The notes: generated by a model from the sequence alone, not told the origin. A DNA stretch of 64,000 nt from Ursus arctos (GCF_023065955.2 NW_026623056.1:86489256-86553255), one strand, 5' to 3'; counted from the first letter of the stretch, positions 10,491 to 23,076 are shown. Translations and numbers: made by a program.

Positions 10491-12800
10491 TGTCATTTCT
10501 ATTTCAAAACTTTCCTCCAAATCAGAGAAACAAGTGACACGATCAATCTTTTCTTGTCCTCTCTATTATTATTATCATCTATTATTATTATCATTCATTG
10601 TCTCTATTTTCTTCTTATGATCCTGAGTTGACCACCAATGAACTAAAAATCATTCTCCTCTTCAGCAGCACACCAGAAATTGTTCTAAAACTTCCATCTG
10701 GACTCAGATGCCTGGTGGACTCCACAGACACACTCGTGTTCTACTTTAGTAAGGACAAGCAACATCGAACCCAACTGCAATTGTTTGGTCTAATTCAGGG
10801 TGACCTCATATGTGTACCTGCATGTCCCCCAAATAAAACTTTGAAAAGTTTAGCCAAAACTGAGTAAACACAGTCAATTCACTTTGAAAAATTCCTCTTC
10901 GGCTGTGATGCCCCAGCTGTGTGTTATCTCTGTCTCGTCTGAAACAGACCTTGGCTTGGCAGAGAGCATCCCTGCCCCCTTGATGCCGAGTCCCAAGAAG
11001 CAGGGGATTGACCCCATGTGCTCACAGCTGGCCATTCAGCCTCTGACCTCGGGGCTTCAGAAAGTTCCAGAAGCTGGGCTAGGCTCTGATCTGGGGCAAA
11101 ATAGGTAAGAGAGTGGATGAGGGCTCCTTCTTCCCGTGAATTCGAGAATCAGCCTTTTCCGGCTCCTGCGAAGCCATCCGTGACATTGCCACCAGGAGCA
11201 CCATTTGTCACCGTGGGAGTCGCTGCATTTCCTTTGCCCCATTTTGCCTTTGGTGTTGCAAAGAACGGGCCTTGTTACAGGGCCACCCTGGCTTTGCTCA
11301 CTGTTGTCCTTACAAAGGAGGGCCCATGAGGGGTTCCAGAAGGAACATGGGGCTCCTTACTCCCCAGCTGGGCTGCTGGCCTGGCCAGACTGAATTCCCC
11401 CAGCATGTCGCTCCACTCCCCTGTCTGGCAGGCACCGCTGCTGGCCAGGTTGGGAATGTCCCTTCTCACCGTCCCCACAAGCCAGCAGACATGGAAGACG
11501 TACAGAGCTGCCAGAACCAGAACATACGGAGACAGCCAAGCGGGAGGTGCTTTATCTCATCTGTCAGCGTTTACAAAGCACCTACTATGTGCCGGGACCT
11601 GGGCTAAATGCCAGACAAGCTCGGGTAGAAGGCAGGCGTGAATCATATTTATTTATTTATTTTTAATAGTCTCAGAGTCCTGGTCACATAGCAAAGATTC
11701 AATAAAGATTTTAAATTGTGTCTGTGAGAGAGAAAGAGCGAGAACAAGAGAAACTGGGAGAGCCCATGAGGGACTTAGCTCCTGACATGCCCAGTAGGAA
11801 CCATTAAAAACAACCTCCATCATTAGTTTCTGCAACAACCGTCTCAAACACTTCATTAGGGCGAAAAAACAACTCGTTTTCCTCCTGAGAGTCGGTACAG
11901 TATTGATTTTCAATGTTTCAAGCCCATAAACAAACACCCCCATTTATAAAACCCCATTTCACTCAAGAATCGTATGTCTTCATTTCAAACGCACATTTAT
12001 GCTTCTTGGTCGAAAAAAGAAAAACACTAAACAGACCTAAGTGACCATTTCATCCAACCTGAGAGGATAGAGGGGGCTTAGCTTTCAGACTTTATCAATG
12101 GAAAGCGGTTCCACGCTTGGGTGTTATCTGATAGCATTTACAGTGCACAGGAAACGCCATCCGCTGGGGACAATGGGAGTGACGGTCACGGGAAGCAGAA
12201 GGGGGTAAGGAAATTTTGAGCAGGACATTCAAAAGTTGAGTCAAGTCCTTCATCGTCAAAATGAAATGAAATAATAACAATCTTACAGCCAGTCCGAGGT
12301 GAGGGACCCTGCTTCCCAAGGAGAGACTCTGTTTATTTACGTAATTCCACACCAGCAAGAGAGTTCCCCAAATAGTTTATTTTAGGAGCACACTCCAAGA
12401 ACACTAACTGAATTACCTTTCCCCTGACCTGCCAGGACCCCAGCCCCAAATTTATTTCTCTACTTAGTGTTTGCTTAACTCTGTGGGGTCAAAACTCCGT
12501 TCTCAGTAGCAATGACCCACAAGCTCAAGATGTCTGCCCCACAAGCCTCACCAACGACAGTTTCACTCTGCCCCTAACACGCCTCGTGTGCTACTGCAGA
12601 AGCTTCTAGGCATTCGTGCTCTGCCCCACGAGGTTCAGAGTGTAGGTGGAGCAAGTGTTGGAGTTTCAATCACTTCCCACCAGGGAGACCCTTTCCTCTG
12701 TGTGCATAGAACCAGGCGGAAGACATAGCGGCAACAAGACCTCCTGGTCACAGAAGACCACGGTAACAGACTCAGAACACTGCTTAGAAAAGGAAACCAC
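10491..12800. other. Unique sequence, no gene seen
   Basis: Over 2 kb of non-coding DNA. A + strand open frame at 10598-10867 has no known domain. A stretch resembling common dispersed-repeat wording ('caaagcacctactatgtgcc', about 11574) is too short to assign. Pyrimidine/purine balance is normal. Confidence 0.45.
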
Positions 12801-12804
12801 GGGC

Positions 12805-13200
12805 ACTCCATGGACATACCCTGGAATATTATTCAGTCATGAAAAGGAACGAAATTCTGGTACACGCGGCAGTGTGGATGAACCTTGAAGATATGATACG
12901 GAGTGTAAGAAGCCGTCACACAAGACTACACGTTGTGTGATTGTGTTTGTACGGAATGCCCGAAATACACAAATCTGTAGGGACAGAAAGCAGACTGGCA
13001 CTTGCTGGGGGGGCGGGGAGGGAGGAATGAGGACCAACTGCCCTTGGGGCAATGAACGTGTTTCCTTTGGGGGCGATGAAAGGGTTTTGGAACTAGATGG
13101 TGGTTGCACAATCTTGTGAATGCCATGGAATGCCATGGGATTCTTCATTCTAAAGTGGTTAATTTTATGTTACATGCATTTCACTTCCATAAACACACAC
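12805..13200 (+). mobile_element. L1M 3' end (LINE-1 fossil)
   Basis: Typical L1M end of ORF2 and 3' UTR: 'atattattcagtcatgaaaa', 'cggcagtgtggatgaacctt', 'tgtttgtacggaatgcccg', 'ctagatggtggttgcacaat', 'ttaattttatgttacatgca' and a terminal '(ac)n'. 5'-truncated, no functional ORF. Confidence 0.85.
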
Positions 13201-14316
13201 ACTCATTACTTGCAACCTAAAAAGAGGCCATGATTTTAAAATTCTGATTTCCCGTGGACATCTTTTGTAAGTTGTTCTTATGTCTCAAGAAAATCCCTTT
13301 CCAAACATACAACACACATTCCTGGATGCTGATAATTTTTTTTTTAAAGGAGGGTAGCATCTGGAGTAGGGGCCCAGCGGCTAAATCTTCAGTGGAGTCA
13401 TACACAGAAAAGCCTTGATAAGAATAATTTGCTGCGGGGGTCTCAATTCCAGAACATTCGGGTCTCTCCTCTCTAGAAGAAACATCAGTAACTCAGAATT
13501 GGGGTGTTTAGGGAAGAACATATATTCTTTGGGGGTTTCCGCCCAGCCTGTGTCCCTGATGTCACCTTAGAAAAATGGGACCATAACAACAGCTTCCTTG
13601 GAAAGCCACGCTCTGACTTCCACATCTGCGTTAGGGGTTGAATGACATGCAGTTTCTTGTTTCAGTGCTGGAGGAGTGATGGGGGATGTCAGATGTCACA
13701 AGACATTAAATAAAGCTGCACAGAGATGGAAATTGGTACCGTGTTTATTTGGAAGTGCCAGTGGCTGCTTAATTGCAATTTGTAGAAACCAGCTATTGGC
13801 TGAGAGCTATTTTTCGCAGTCAGGTTTTTGGTTTCTGCCATTTCCAGGGTGAGCCTCAAGTCCCGAGTCTTATCCTCGAAGGTGGCACGATTTCCCAGCC
13901 AGGCTCAGGGCTGATGGCATTTGGAGCTAAATCACAGGTCCTGCGGGGACCCCCACTTTGCCTCACTGCTGCCCCAGAGGCTCCTGCCCTAACTCACCCC
14001 AGAGAAGCTCATCACACACCCCCCCCATGTCAGATGAGGGACCACCCCCGACCCTCCACCCTTGACTATTCCAAAGCAGACTTACCAGTTTGGGATTAAC
14101 TCAGGGTTCTTGCTTCCTTTTCCTCCCCTTCTACTCCCTTTTGGTTGATAGCACTTCTGCTGAAGGGCTTAGACAAGTCAAAGAAAGGAGAAGAAAACCA
14201 ACTGAAATCCATTGGGCTGCATTTCCCTCTATGAACAGGAAAAAATTTGATGGGGGAAGCTGCAGTTACACAGTCTGCAAGGCCCGGTGCTAATGAAAAT
14301 ATGGAGACCTTTATTC
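13201..14316. other. Unique sequence, no gene seen
   Basis: Non-coding DNA between an L1M fossil and a CAN SINE. Open frames such as 13773-14099 show no domain. A C9 run occurs near 14019-14027. Confidence 0.45.
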
Positions 14317-14329
14317 AAAAATTATTAAG

Positions 14330-14528
14330 GGGGCGCCTGGGTGGCTCAGTCAGTTGGGCATCTGCCTTAGGCTCAGGTCATGATCCTGATCCCAGGGTCC
14401 TGGGATCAAGCCTTGAGGCAGGCTCCCTGCTCAGCAGGGAGTCTGCTTCCTCCCTTTCCTCTGCCCACCCCTCCCCCAGCTGGTGTTCTCTCTCTCTCTC
14501 TCAAATAAATAAATAAATAAAATCTTTT
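14330..14528 (+). mobile_element. CAN SINE (SINEC)
   Basis: Complete element with the 'ggcgcctgggtggctcagtc' head and 'aataaataaataaaatcttt' tail, flanked by a perfect 13-bp target-site duplication aaaaattattaag (14317-14329 and 14529-14541). A good candidate for a young, possibly lineage-restricted insertion. Confidence 0.95.
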
Positions 14529-14544
14529 AAAAATTATTAAGAAT

Positions 14545-15470
14545 TTCAAGAAGGTGATAGAAAAGCTTCAAACCAAGTGTGGGGCCTTGGAAGCACAGGG
14601 CTCTGTGGGCCCACACAGGCCTCAGGGCTGTGATGCTTGCCAGGCAGTGGGAAGAGGGGAGGTGGCAGGAAGGATGATACACAAGAAACTTTAGTTATTT
14701 AAGCCCCATCCTGACTTAAGGGGTCCCAAGTTCTAGGAACAGTACCTAAAATCGGATGGATTCATCTCTCTGTGTTCTAAGCCCAAATGGTGAGAGAGGA
14801 TAGGTTTGGAGAGGAGCTGCTAAGCTGAGATGGGGATAGGCTGAGCATGAGGCAACTATGGGACATCCCAGGGGAGAAGTCAGCTGCGGGAAAGCAAAGA
14901 GCCCAAGGAGCTCTCCAGCAGCTCCAACACCCACCCTCCAGGCCCAGCAAGTCCAGAAGAAACAGATTGTCTCCTGGTCCTTTGCAGAATAAAATTCCCA
15001 AGGGAGGCTGATGGCCCCAGCTTCAGTCACATGGCCATCCCCGAGCCAATCACTAGCCTGAAGACAGGACACCCCGAATGGCCAGGCCTGGGTCTTGTGC
15101 TCCATCCACTTGGCCAGCAGAGGGTGAGGCACCTTGGAGAAAGCTCGATCTGAAAACTTTGGGAATTGGGTATGGTTCCCAAAGGCAAAGCTGGTGCTAC
15201 TGTGAGAAGGAGGATGGAAAAGTGTGTGGAACATACACAAAATAAAGCAAACAAAGCCGGTTACAACAACTCAAGCCAAATGATACAAAAAAGGAAACTT
15301 AATCGCATGAAAAATTGGGAATTCCTAGAGCTAGCGTTAGAGATTCCAGGGATGCCTGTGTTATCACCAGATCTCCTATCTGTCTGGCTAACTATGCATC
15401 CATCCATCCATCCATGGATCCATTTCTCTCAAGCTCCTGCTTCTCTCTGTGTATTGTTAAGGCAGGGCGC
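14545..15470. other. Unique sequence, no gene seen
   Basis: The longest open frame here (minus strand, 14746-15240, 164 codons) and its overlaps show no domain, and no splice context is apparent. A short (CATC)n run lies near 15396-15413. Confidence 0.5.
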
Positions 15471-15474
15471 TCTG

Positions 15475-15702
15475 AAGCCCAGCTACTGGAGTTTAAGTCC
15501 GGATTCCATAACCTGTGTCTGTGTAGCCCTGGGAGAATTTACTTACTCTCTATATCTCAGTTTCTCTATCTACAAAATGGGGATAATAACCTTCTCATAA
15601 GACCGATGTGAGGATGAATTGAGTTATTCTGGCATTCTCACAATAGTGACTGGCACCTACTGACTGCTCCATAAACATCAGCTCTCACTGTTATTACTGC
15701 AG
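15475..15702 (+). mobile_element. MIR SINE
   Basis: 'tctgtgtagccctgggagaa', 'tctcagtttctctatctac', 'aaaatggggataataacctt', 'gtgaggatgaattgagttat' and 'gtgactggcacctac' follow the MIR order. Nearly full length. Confidence 0.85.
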
Positions 15703-17105
15703 GCGGGCTCTTTGCACATGGTTTGGGTGGGTAGGGGTGGGAGAGGTGAGGAATAGCCACAGATGACTCCAGCCCTATGCTATTCCATCTCAGCAAACCT
15801 AAAGGACAGAGAAAGCTCAATCTTCCAGCATCTATACATAAAACTGTAAGAATGGACCCTCTGGCCCTAGCTTTTGTCCCATGCCCATGTCTGGGTTCTG
15901 GGACACTCACTGTAGCCAGGGGATGGATACTAGGATCGACCAAACAGACTAAGTGTCCATAACTGTGCCTAGAAGTGGGGTATGTGATTGGCAGTCTTGC
16001 CAGAACCAAAACAAGGGAGTAACTGTTACCAGGAGGCAGGGGAAAGAACACTGGGTAAACTAAAGCCACAGGTATCCCTTACACCAATAAAACTTTTGGG
16101 GACACTTCAGTACCTCTTACCTCTTCCATAAATAGCTACAGGGTGGGCTGTGATGGGCCATTATTTTGGACCTATCCTCCAGGTTCCAGGGGCTTCTCTA
16201 CCCTATATGGTGTGCAATGTCCCCAGCCCCTGGCACAATGGCTGACACACAATGGGTCCTTCTCTTTGACTCCGCTGTCAACCCATGTTCATGATGTCCT
16301 GTCCTAGAGTTGCTATGAGCTTATCTTCATCTGGGATTGTTTCTTCAGAAGAGAGTCTTTGTTGTCTGGTTTGTGGGACCAATTTTATGTCAATCCTCAG
16401 ATTTGGAATTACCACACAAAAGAGGTAAATTCATATTATAAATGGCATCTTGCTTGGGCTTAAAGTTTTAATTTCTCATAGAATAACTACTTTCCCCACT
16501 CAGAACCTTGGATAGAAAAAAAAACAAACCCTTTTTTGTCTCTGAGTACCCCATTCAGAGGGTGTTGTCTTTGAAGAGTCTTGACTTTATGCAGGGGGTC
16601 TGAGTTCCAAGTAAGCAGGAATTTAAGTGGGTGTTAAACTGAGTGATAAGACCTAATTCAGGTGAGACTCCATTCCAGTAGCTCCAACCTTAGTGACAGA
16701 CTGCTTCCTTCCCCTCTGATTTCCGATTCCCTTTGAGTTTCTAGCACTGAGATTTTCCCTTTTTTTTCAGCTATGACTTTTTAATTGCTGTAGTTGTCCA
16801 GATTTTATGGGCATTTGCATCTAGAGCTATTCCATATCTACTCAGTCCACTAAGTTGCCCAAACCAGAAGTCTATTGTAGAATTGTCATATTTCAGAATA
16901 ATGGAGGAATGTACCAATGACCTGTCATCTCAGGGAAAATAAGAGCAACGGTTAGGTTACCTACCAGATCTATTGTTCTCTAATTATTCGAAAGACAGTA
17001 TAGAGAGTGTTATAGGTGCCACTCACCTTCTCCTTTCCCATTAGGTAAGAAATAAGAACAGTTGAATGTCACCGTTGTTAGCAACAAAAGAGATTGCCAT
17101 CTAGA
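15703..17105. other. Unique AT-leaning sequence, no gene seen
   Basis: Non-coding. A minus-strand open frame at 15638-16069 starts inside the MIR and has no domain. No repeat family was recognised in 16100-17100. Confidence 0.45.
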
Positions 17106-17107
17106 CA

Positions 17108-17305
17108 GCATGCTCCAGACTGAAGTAAGTGCTTTATATGCATTATCTTGTTTGATTTTCATTATAATTCTGTAGGGTAGCAACAGTATTATTGGTCACA
17201 CTCTACAAATGCTGAAACTGTGTGATCCAGAGAAGTAAATCCACAGCTAGTAAATAGGCGTGCTGGATTGAACTCGGGTCATTCAGATTTCAAATTCTGC
17301 CTATT
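17108..17305 (-). mobile_element. MIR SINE (antisense)
   Basis: Antisense MIR-type sequence: 'gctttatatgcattatcttg', 'attctgtagggtagcaaca', 'gctgaaactgtgtgatccag', 'cacagctagtaaataggcg' and 'gattgaactcgggtcattca'. Divergent; ends are approximate. Confidence 0.7.
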
Positions 17306-19079
17306 TTCAGTAAAGAAAAATAAAAGCAAAATGGCAGAGTGAATGGAAAATGCTGGATCTATTCTGACTTAAATTTCCTTGGCATTCACAGGCTCCATTG
17401 TAAGAACACAGCACGCTGGTTAATTTACTTCAGTTCCCCCCCCCCCCACATCCTCCTTCCAATCCAGAGCTGCATTAACATTTTTGGATGGCTTCCTTGG
17501 CTCACCCTCAACCCTACCTCACTCCCACTTACCAACTTCTTTTCCTTGCCATAGATTTAAGCTGCTGAAGCCCACAATCTCCAGTGCTCTGATTCATGAG
17601 TCAATAGCTCATCACTTGAACCTTCACAAGATGACGAATATCAGTAAAGCCCAACCATCTCCTCAGTCTTTCACCTCTTCTCCCAAGCCCAGGTCTAGCC
17701 CAGGAGCAAACCGTGGGTTCTCTGTCTGCACCAGAAGGTAAGCTGGGTCTTGTGGTATGCCCTCACCCCTTGGCATAAACACAGCATTAACTGAACCTTC
17801 CAGAGACCCCACTGCCAGGGATAGGCCAATGTCAGAATTGGATCCCAATAGCTGCTTTCCCTCGGGAGGGGGTGAGCTTTATATTACAGTAGTCGAGAGC
17901 CCAGTGAGATCCAGGGAGACCTCAAGAGTACCTGTCCAGGAAATTTTAGGGAGTTGGATGAAGGAGGGGAGAGAGGAGACCCAAAAGGTCTTCATGCCAA
18001 AGCATTCAACACACTGGACTGGAAGCACATGGGGACACGTCCTTCTGTTGGTCTCTGTCATCCCTGCCCCTCATTCTCAGAGCTGCCCAGTCCTCTCTTC
18101 CAACAACTTCCCCTTTTTCTGGATTTGTTTTCCCCTCCAAAGCTTTATGCCTCCTCTCATTCATGTCCTGGATCTGAATCTAAAAGAAAGATGTGCAGAT
18201 ACTTCTTTCCTACCTTGTCTGCAGCAGCACCACTCCCCAGCCCCCCAACACACACCTGACAACTTACAAAGTTAGACCTCTTTGTTTGTCATTTAGTGGA
18301 GACCAATGGCATTTTCAAAGGTTATTTCTCTTAGAGTAAACTGTACAGCCCAGGGACAGTCACCTTGTGAGCTTCTTTATTCATGAACCCTCACTCTTCT
18401 TCCCAGGATTGATGGGTGACAGCTCCTCATTCTGGGCCTTTCTTATATATATTTACAGTAGTTTCCAAAGTACATCCTTAATCAAAGGGGCCATGACTCA
18501 TTGACACATCTTTGGAATATTACTGAGTAACTCATTAAAATGTTAATAGCTTCTGTCCAGATATATTGATCGTGATGTCAACTATTCTTGGAACAATAAA
18601 TAAAGTTGATTCTTTAAATTTTATCTTTTAACCATGCTGAGTGATAAGTGAGCCAAGGAGTGTCTGAAGGGAAATAAGTCACCTTGGAAGCTTCCCAGTG
18701 AACTGGGATCAAAAAAGAAGGTTCTGTCAAGCTCTGTGATGAAAAATGCTATGGCAGACAGAGTTAAACTCAAACCCAGAGTAGGGGAAAATACCCCAAA
18801 CCCATGGACTATGGGTGCTTCCCAGGATGTTTCTAAATAAAACAATGAACGAGGGAGATTTTGAATCAACAACCTGAAAAATATCTCCAGGCTTCCCCGA
18901 ATGTTCTGAGCAAGGATAATTCTAGATTGAGAGAAGCCATCATTCCAGGAGCCATTTTCAGTTTCCCAAGACTAACATCCAGGGTGGACAACCTCCGGTG
19001 CTTTGGCCACCTGCCTCTTGCCCCTTGACTTCTGCCACACCAATCTTTCTACCCCTCTGAACCTGAACACACCAAGTTC
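17306..19079. other. Unique sequence, no gene seen
   Basis: Non-coding DNA with a C11-type homopolymer run at about 17437-17447. The open frame at 17757-18275 (172 codons) has no recognisable domain, and I do not regard it as coding. AT-rich at 18430-18620. Confidence 0.45.
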
Positions 19080-19472
19080 ATACCTCCTTGGCCTTCTGCC
19101 TTTGCTGTTCCTTCTGCTTTGAACACCCTTCCAGCCTCAGATGCTCACATGGCTATGGAAGGCTGGCTCCTTCATGCAGCTTGCTGTCAACCCACTTATC
19201 ATTCCTGAAGATGCTTCCTGGACTTCCCATCCTAAAACACCACCCCTCCACTCCCAACCAAAAACCTTCCCTAATGGGCCCCACTTCACTTTTGGGGACA
19301 TGTCCCTCTGAAGTCATCCTTGTTCTTTGTTGTCTTGTTTTTTATGCCTCTTCCCAAGAGGGTGAGTAGGAACCATGTCTATCTTACCTGTCACTGTGGC
19401 CCCAGTATTAGGTCCATGTCTGGCACATAGTAGGCACTCAATAAATATTGGTTAATGAAATGAAAGTCTCCT
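19080..19472 (+). mobile_element. LINE L2 3' end
   Basis: Classic L2 3' UTR progression: 'cttctgcctttgctgttcct', 'cttcctggacttcccatcc', 'tctatcttacctgtcactg', 'ctggcacatagtaggcactc' and 'aataaatattggttaatgaa'. An open frame at 19088-19369 is contained in it and is therefore repeat-derived. Confidence 0.85.
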
Positions 19473-19739
19473 AAAACTAAAGGAAGGGATCCTGGGATGC
19501 CCAGAAGAAATTAAGCGGGGGGAGTCTCTACTCAGCAAAGCACGGGAGTGGCTGGGAAGGGACAGATGTAGGAAAATCCCCAGGAAATGTTTCCTACTCG
19601 GAGGGTGAGGAGGAGGAAAAGATTTCGCTGGGATGCGCGTCTAAAACTCCAATTACTACTTGGAGCTCAATTCGGGGGGAAAATCCTCTATGTGGCTCCA
19701 TGACTCAGGTCCTAAGCACTATGGTTTAGGGCAAGCTCA

Positions 19740-20250
19740 AGCCCTAAGTCAATGTTTCCAGAACAAACACCCACAACCAGAAGTGGCCAGGGCCAGTGAC
19801 ACATCACACCGCTCTCTCAGGCTGGGGTGAGTCCTGTCAGGAACATTATTATCATTCCTGACGATCCGCCATCCCAGCCCTGGCTGCTCTGATACCCCAT
19901 CAATGGGCCCATTCAGATGGAGCCCCGTTTTGCATATTATTCTTAATAAACATTCATAGTACAAGCCATAATGGCCCTTTCAAGGCTGCTGCTTTGAATG
20001 CATGTTAACAACAGACTGCCTTTGTGGACTTACATGTAAAAATACACTGGCCACCCTGTTGATACGTAGCATATATATTTATAAATATTTATCACCAAGT
20101 CATGGCTGACATTTTCAAAATGCTGCATTTGAACTAGGCCTCGTTTTTTTCTGTCTCCCAAGCTGAGAGGCCAGACGAGGTTAATTAATCCAATTTTGCC
20201 TAATAATGTGCGGCATAATGATCTCCATGCCCTGGTTTTATTTGTCAAGG
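19740..20250. promoter_or_regulatory. Candidate distal regulatory element (repeat-free, homeodomain-rich)
   Basis: No repeat is recognisable across about 500 bp, and the sequence has the texture of a vertebrate non-coding element. It has balanced composition with clustered AT-rich homeodomain/POU-like cores: 'ttttgcatattattcttaat' near 19928, 'ttataaatatttatcacc' near 20079, TTAATTAATCC at 20181-20191 and 'cctaataatgtgcggcataa' near 20199. SIM2 neighbours contain developmental enhancers in other mammals. The role here is inference and needs alignment. Confidence 0.4.
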
Positions 20251-20489
20251 GGGAGGGGGCTCCAAGGAAAGGTCTCCGCGACTCAGAAAGGAGGGGTTTC
20301 CTGACTCCAGGCTTGATCTCAAGCCAGCCTGGGGTGATGGAGACGTGCCCACAGCACCTTCTGAGGAAGCAAGAGAGAGAAGAAGCAAGTCACAAACGAA
20401 ATCCAGGGTTCTGGACTTGGGTTATCCCCAGGGTAGGGAATAAAGTCATGCAATCAGCTTCTCTCCCGATTCCATCCCCTGTCTCCTGC

Positions 20490-20800
20490 CGGAGCTGCTG
20501 GGAGGCTCCAATCATTCGGAAATGGCATGCCAAATGCACTGCTTGTCCCTCATGCTGTGGTTGATATCAGAGCGCTTGCCCGCCACGGCAAGGGCAAAAC
20601 GAGTATTGGATCTGATAAGATTGGCCAACAGAAATACCAGGTCTTTAAAAAATTGATGAGGGGCATGATGCAAATCCTTTGGCTTCTTGCATTGGGCTGG
20701 TTTTATGAGCCTCAAGGCACTGAAGACTCCTTTGCAAACCTGATCTCTCCAGATTCTCCCAGCAAGAGCATCCTGTTTTGTGCATTTTGACCCATATTTA
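20490..20800. promoter_or_regulatory. Candidate distal regulatory element
   Basis: Repeat-free block with ATTCGGAAATGG, 'ttgatatcagagcgcttgcc', a GATA-type 'ggatctgataagattggcca' at about 20609-20628, and a palindrome-like AATGGCATGCCAAAT at about 20520-20534. Open frames exist on both strands (+ 87 codons, - 67 codons) but lack domains. Slow substitution in a constrained non-coding element could explain the absence of stops. Low certainty without alignment. Confidence 0.33.
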
Positions 20801-21839
20801 GACTGGCCTTCTAACTCTTGGAGCCAGGGGGCATGTAAGCCAGGAGACTATTTCAAAAGGAGGTTTTTAAACCATATCTAAATTCCCAGAATGCCACTTG
20901 TCTCTACTGAGCCCACGTGGGACTCAGCGTTGCCTTGGTCTTGTAGATTTCTGTCTCTTCCCTGCAACAGCTCTTGGTGTTTTAGGAATCCTGTTACCCA
21001 GCCCCTGCTCCCCATCCCCATGTGGCTCCTGATGTCACAGAACAGACCTCACAGACAACTGCTCCAAGCTCATCCTGCCTCATCACCTCCAGGCTGGTCC
21101 CTCTCCAGCTCTGGGGGACCAGCAAGGTCTCCATCCCATACCACCCTCCAGCCCACATTCACCTTCACCCTCTTGTCACCTCCATCAAGCAAAGCTAGGT
21201 CACCAAATCCCACATGCCAGTTCCATTCAACACTGATTCAAAGAAAATAAAGAGGGAAGTGGATCCACTTAAAAAAAAAAAAAAAGTGAGGTGCAGGCCA
21301 GAGCCAGTTCAGTTTTGAAACCATCTATTCTTTGGATCAGCCGTGTGTCACAGAGCTCATCAGCACCTGCGGCTCGCTGCTAGAGATGCTTGAGTCGTGC
21401 CCCCCTTATTCAATACGCCCTCGAAAATCGATTGCCAAGTGGGCATTCCCCGAACCCTTGTTCGCTTCCTCAGATCATACACAGCAATGAACTTGAAATC
21501 AGAAACCTGGAAAAGAATCCTTTCCTGCCTGAAAGCTGCACCATCTTGGGCAAGTTATCTAACCTGTATACAACAGGGGTCATAAACCTGCTCCATGGGC
21601 CACGGTGAGTCCTGAATAAAGCAGCTTGAATGAACTGAGTACTGAATAAAACACCCTACGTGGCCATAGCAATCTCAGCAAATCTCTGTGGAAACAGTGA
21701 CCTCGGAAGTAAAAACTAGAGATGCTTTTTTTTTCTGTTACTTAAAATCAGGTTAAATAACACCTTGATAATTCCAGTAGTGAAAGCTTTAAACTCATAA
21801 AGCTAATAAGCATTTGTAAACTTGTGAATGTTGACATTT
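20801..21839. other. Unique sequence, no gene seen
   Basis: Non-coding DNA, repeat-poor. The pyrimidine-rich open frame at 20891-21250 has a proline/serine-rich product with no domain. A short poly-A run lies at 21270-21284. Confidence 0.45.
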
Positions 21840-22030
21840 CTTTTAAACAAATGTTCCCCCTCACCAGGATCCCATGGCACTTTATTGGTGCTATTGGGTG
21901 TCTATCTTATGCCACGCTGGAATCCCCCTGATTACACGTATAATTAATGCCTGTGGCATGATTTGTCTTCATAGGCCCTAAGCCAAGGAGGCATTAATAA
22001 TTATTTATTCATGAACATGTGAATGGGCTC
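21840..22030. promoter_or_regulatory. Candidate AT-rich regulatory element
   Basis: Unique block carrying 'cgtataattaatgcctgtgg' (about 21938) and 'gcattaataattatttattc' (about 21991), both dense in TAAT homeodomain cores. No repeat identity was seen. Function is inferred from motif density and repeat absence only. Confidence 0.3.
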
Positions 22031-22229
22031 CCCTAATGTGCCCCTCAGATTCTCAGCTTCACCTGCCTCCGGGCCCCTTGGCTGTTCGTTTGGCCTCACA
22101 GGTAGACAAACTCCACTGGGCCCAAGGGTTCTACTGCTTGAGGCCAGGAAGCTCCATGCCCAGTGTCTCGGGCTCCTTCTGACCTTTGTGGACTCACTGA
22201 AGTAGGATGAAATCCACACTACAGGGCAT

Positions 22230-22573
22230 AGGGTCTGACTTCTGCTTGGCTGGGAAGGAGTGGGAAGAGACACTTGATTGTACAGGGGCATGAACTCCCG
22301 AAAGGGTGGATGAGGACCAAGGGAAGCAGGAGATCAGAGGAAGCTCGGGAAGATAAATGTTTTCTTCCTTTCTCCCTCCAGCTACTCTTAGACACAGTGA
22401 CATCTGTGGAGCTGATGAGTATACCTGCCAAGCAACTGTTCTGTCTTCATGGCTCCCTGCATTGCTTCTCAGTTCCCCTTTCCTTCACTCTCATTGCCCT
22501 AGATTGCAGCTCCCAAATAAAGCATTTGTACTTAATCCTTGCCTCAGGCTCTGTTTTCTAGGGAACCAAGACA
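22230..22573 (+). mobile_element. Probable ERVL-type LTR fragment
   Basis: The terminal part reads like an LTR end: 'tgcagctcccaaataaagca' (a polyadenylation-signal-like AATAAA), 'cttgcctcaggctctgtttt' and 'ctagggaaccaagacaga'. The upstream half is less clear. Family assignment is tentative. It lies about 130 bp upstream of a separate MLT1-type LTR. Confidence 0.5.
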
Positions 22574-22699
22574 GATTATTTAAAAGATGCACAGGTGGAA
22601 GAAAAAGGGAAAAGGCTTCTGGATTGAGATGGGAAAGACAGAGGCTGAGATTGTCAATATGTCCACTCAGTGGATTTCATTAAACTGCCTGGTTAACAT

Positions 22700-23076
22700 G
22701 GTGCTGTGGACTGAATGTTTGCATCCTCCCAAAATTCAGATGTTGAAGGCCTAATCTTCAAGGTGATGGTATTTGGAGGTGGGGTCTTTGGGAGGTAATT
22801 AGGCCATGACGGTGGAGCCCCCGGGAACAGGATTAGTGTCCTTATAAGAAGACTCACGAAAGAGCTTTCCCTCTCTCGCTCCCTCTCCCCACTCCCCTCT
22901 CCAGGATGTGAAGACACAGCAAGAAGGCGGCTATCTGCGAACCAATAAGCAGACTCTCACCAGGACCCCAACTAGCCAGTACCTTGAACTTGGGCTTCTG
23001 GCTCCAGCACTGTGAGAAGTAAATGTCTGTTGTTTAAGCTCCCTGGTCTGTGACATTTTGTTACACTAAGACACAC
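22700..23076 (+). mobile_element. MLT1-type ERVL-MaLR solo LTR
   Basis: Strong consensus match in order: 'tgtggactgaatgtttgcat', 'aattcagatgttgaaggcct', 'caaggtgatggtatttggag', 'tctttgggaggtaattaggc', 'gattagtgtccttataagaa', 'aggatgtgaagacacagcaa', 'gtgagaagtaaatgtctgtt' and 'gacattttgttacactaaga'. Full-length solo LTR without internal genes. Confidence 0.9.
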
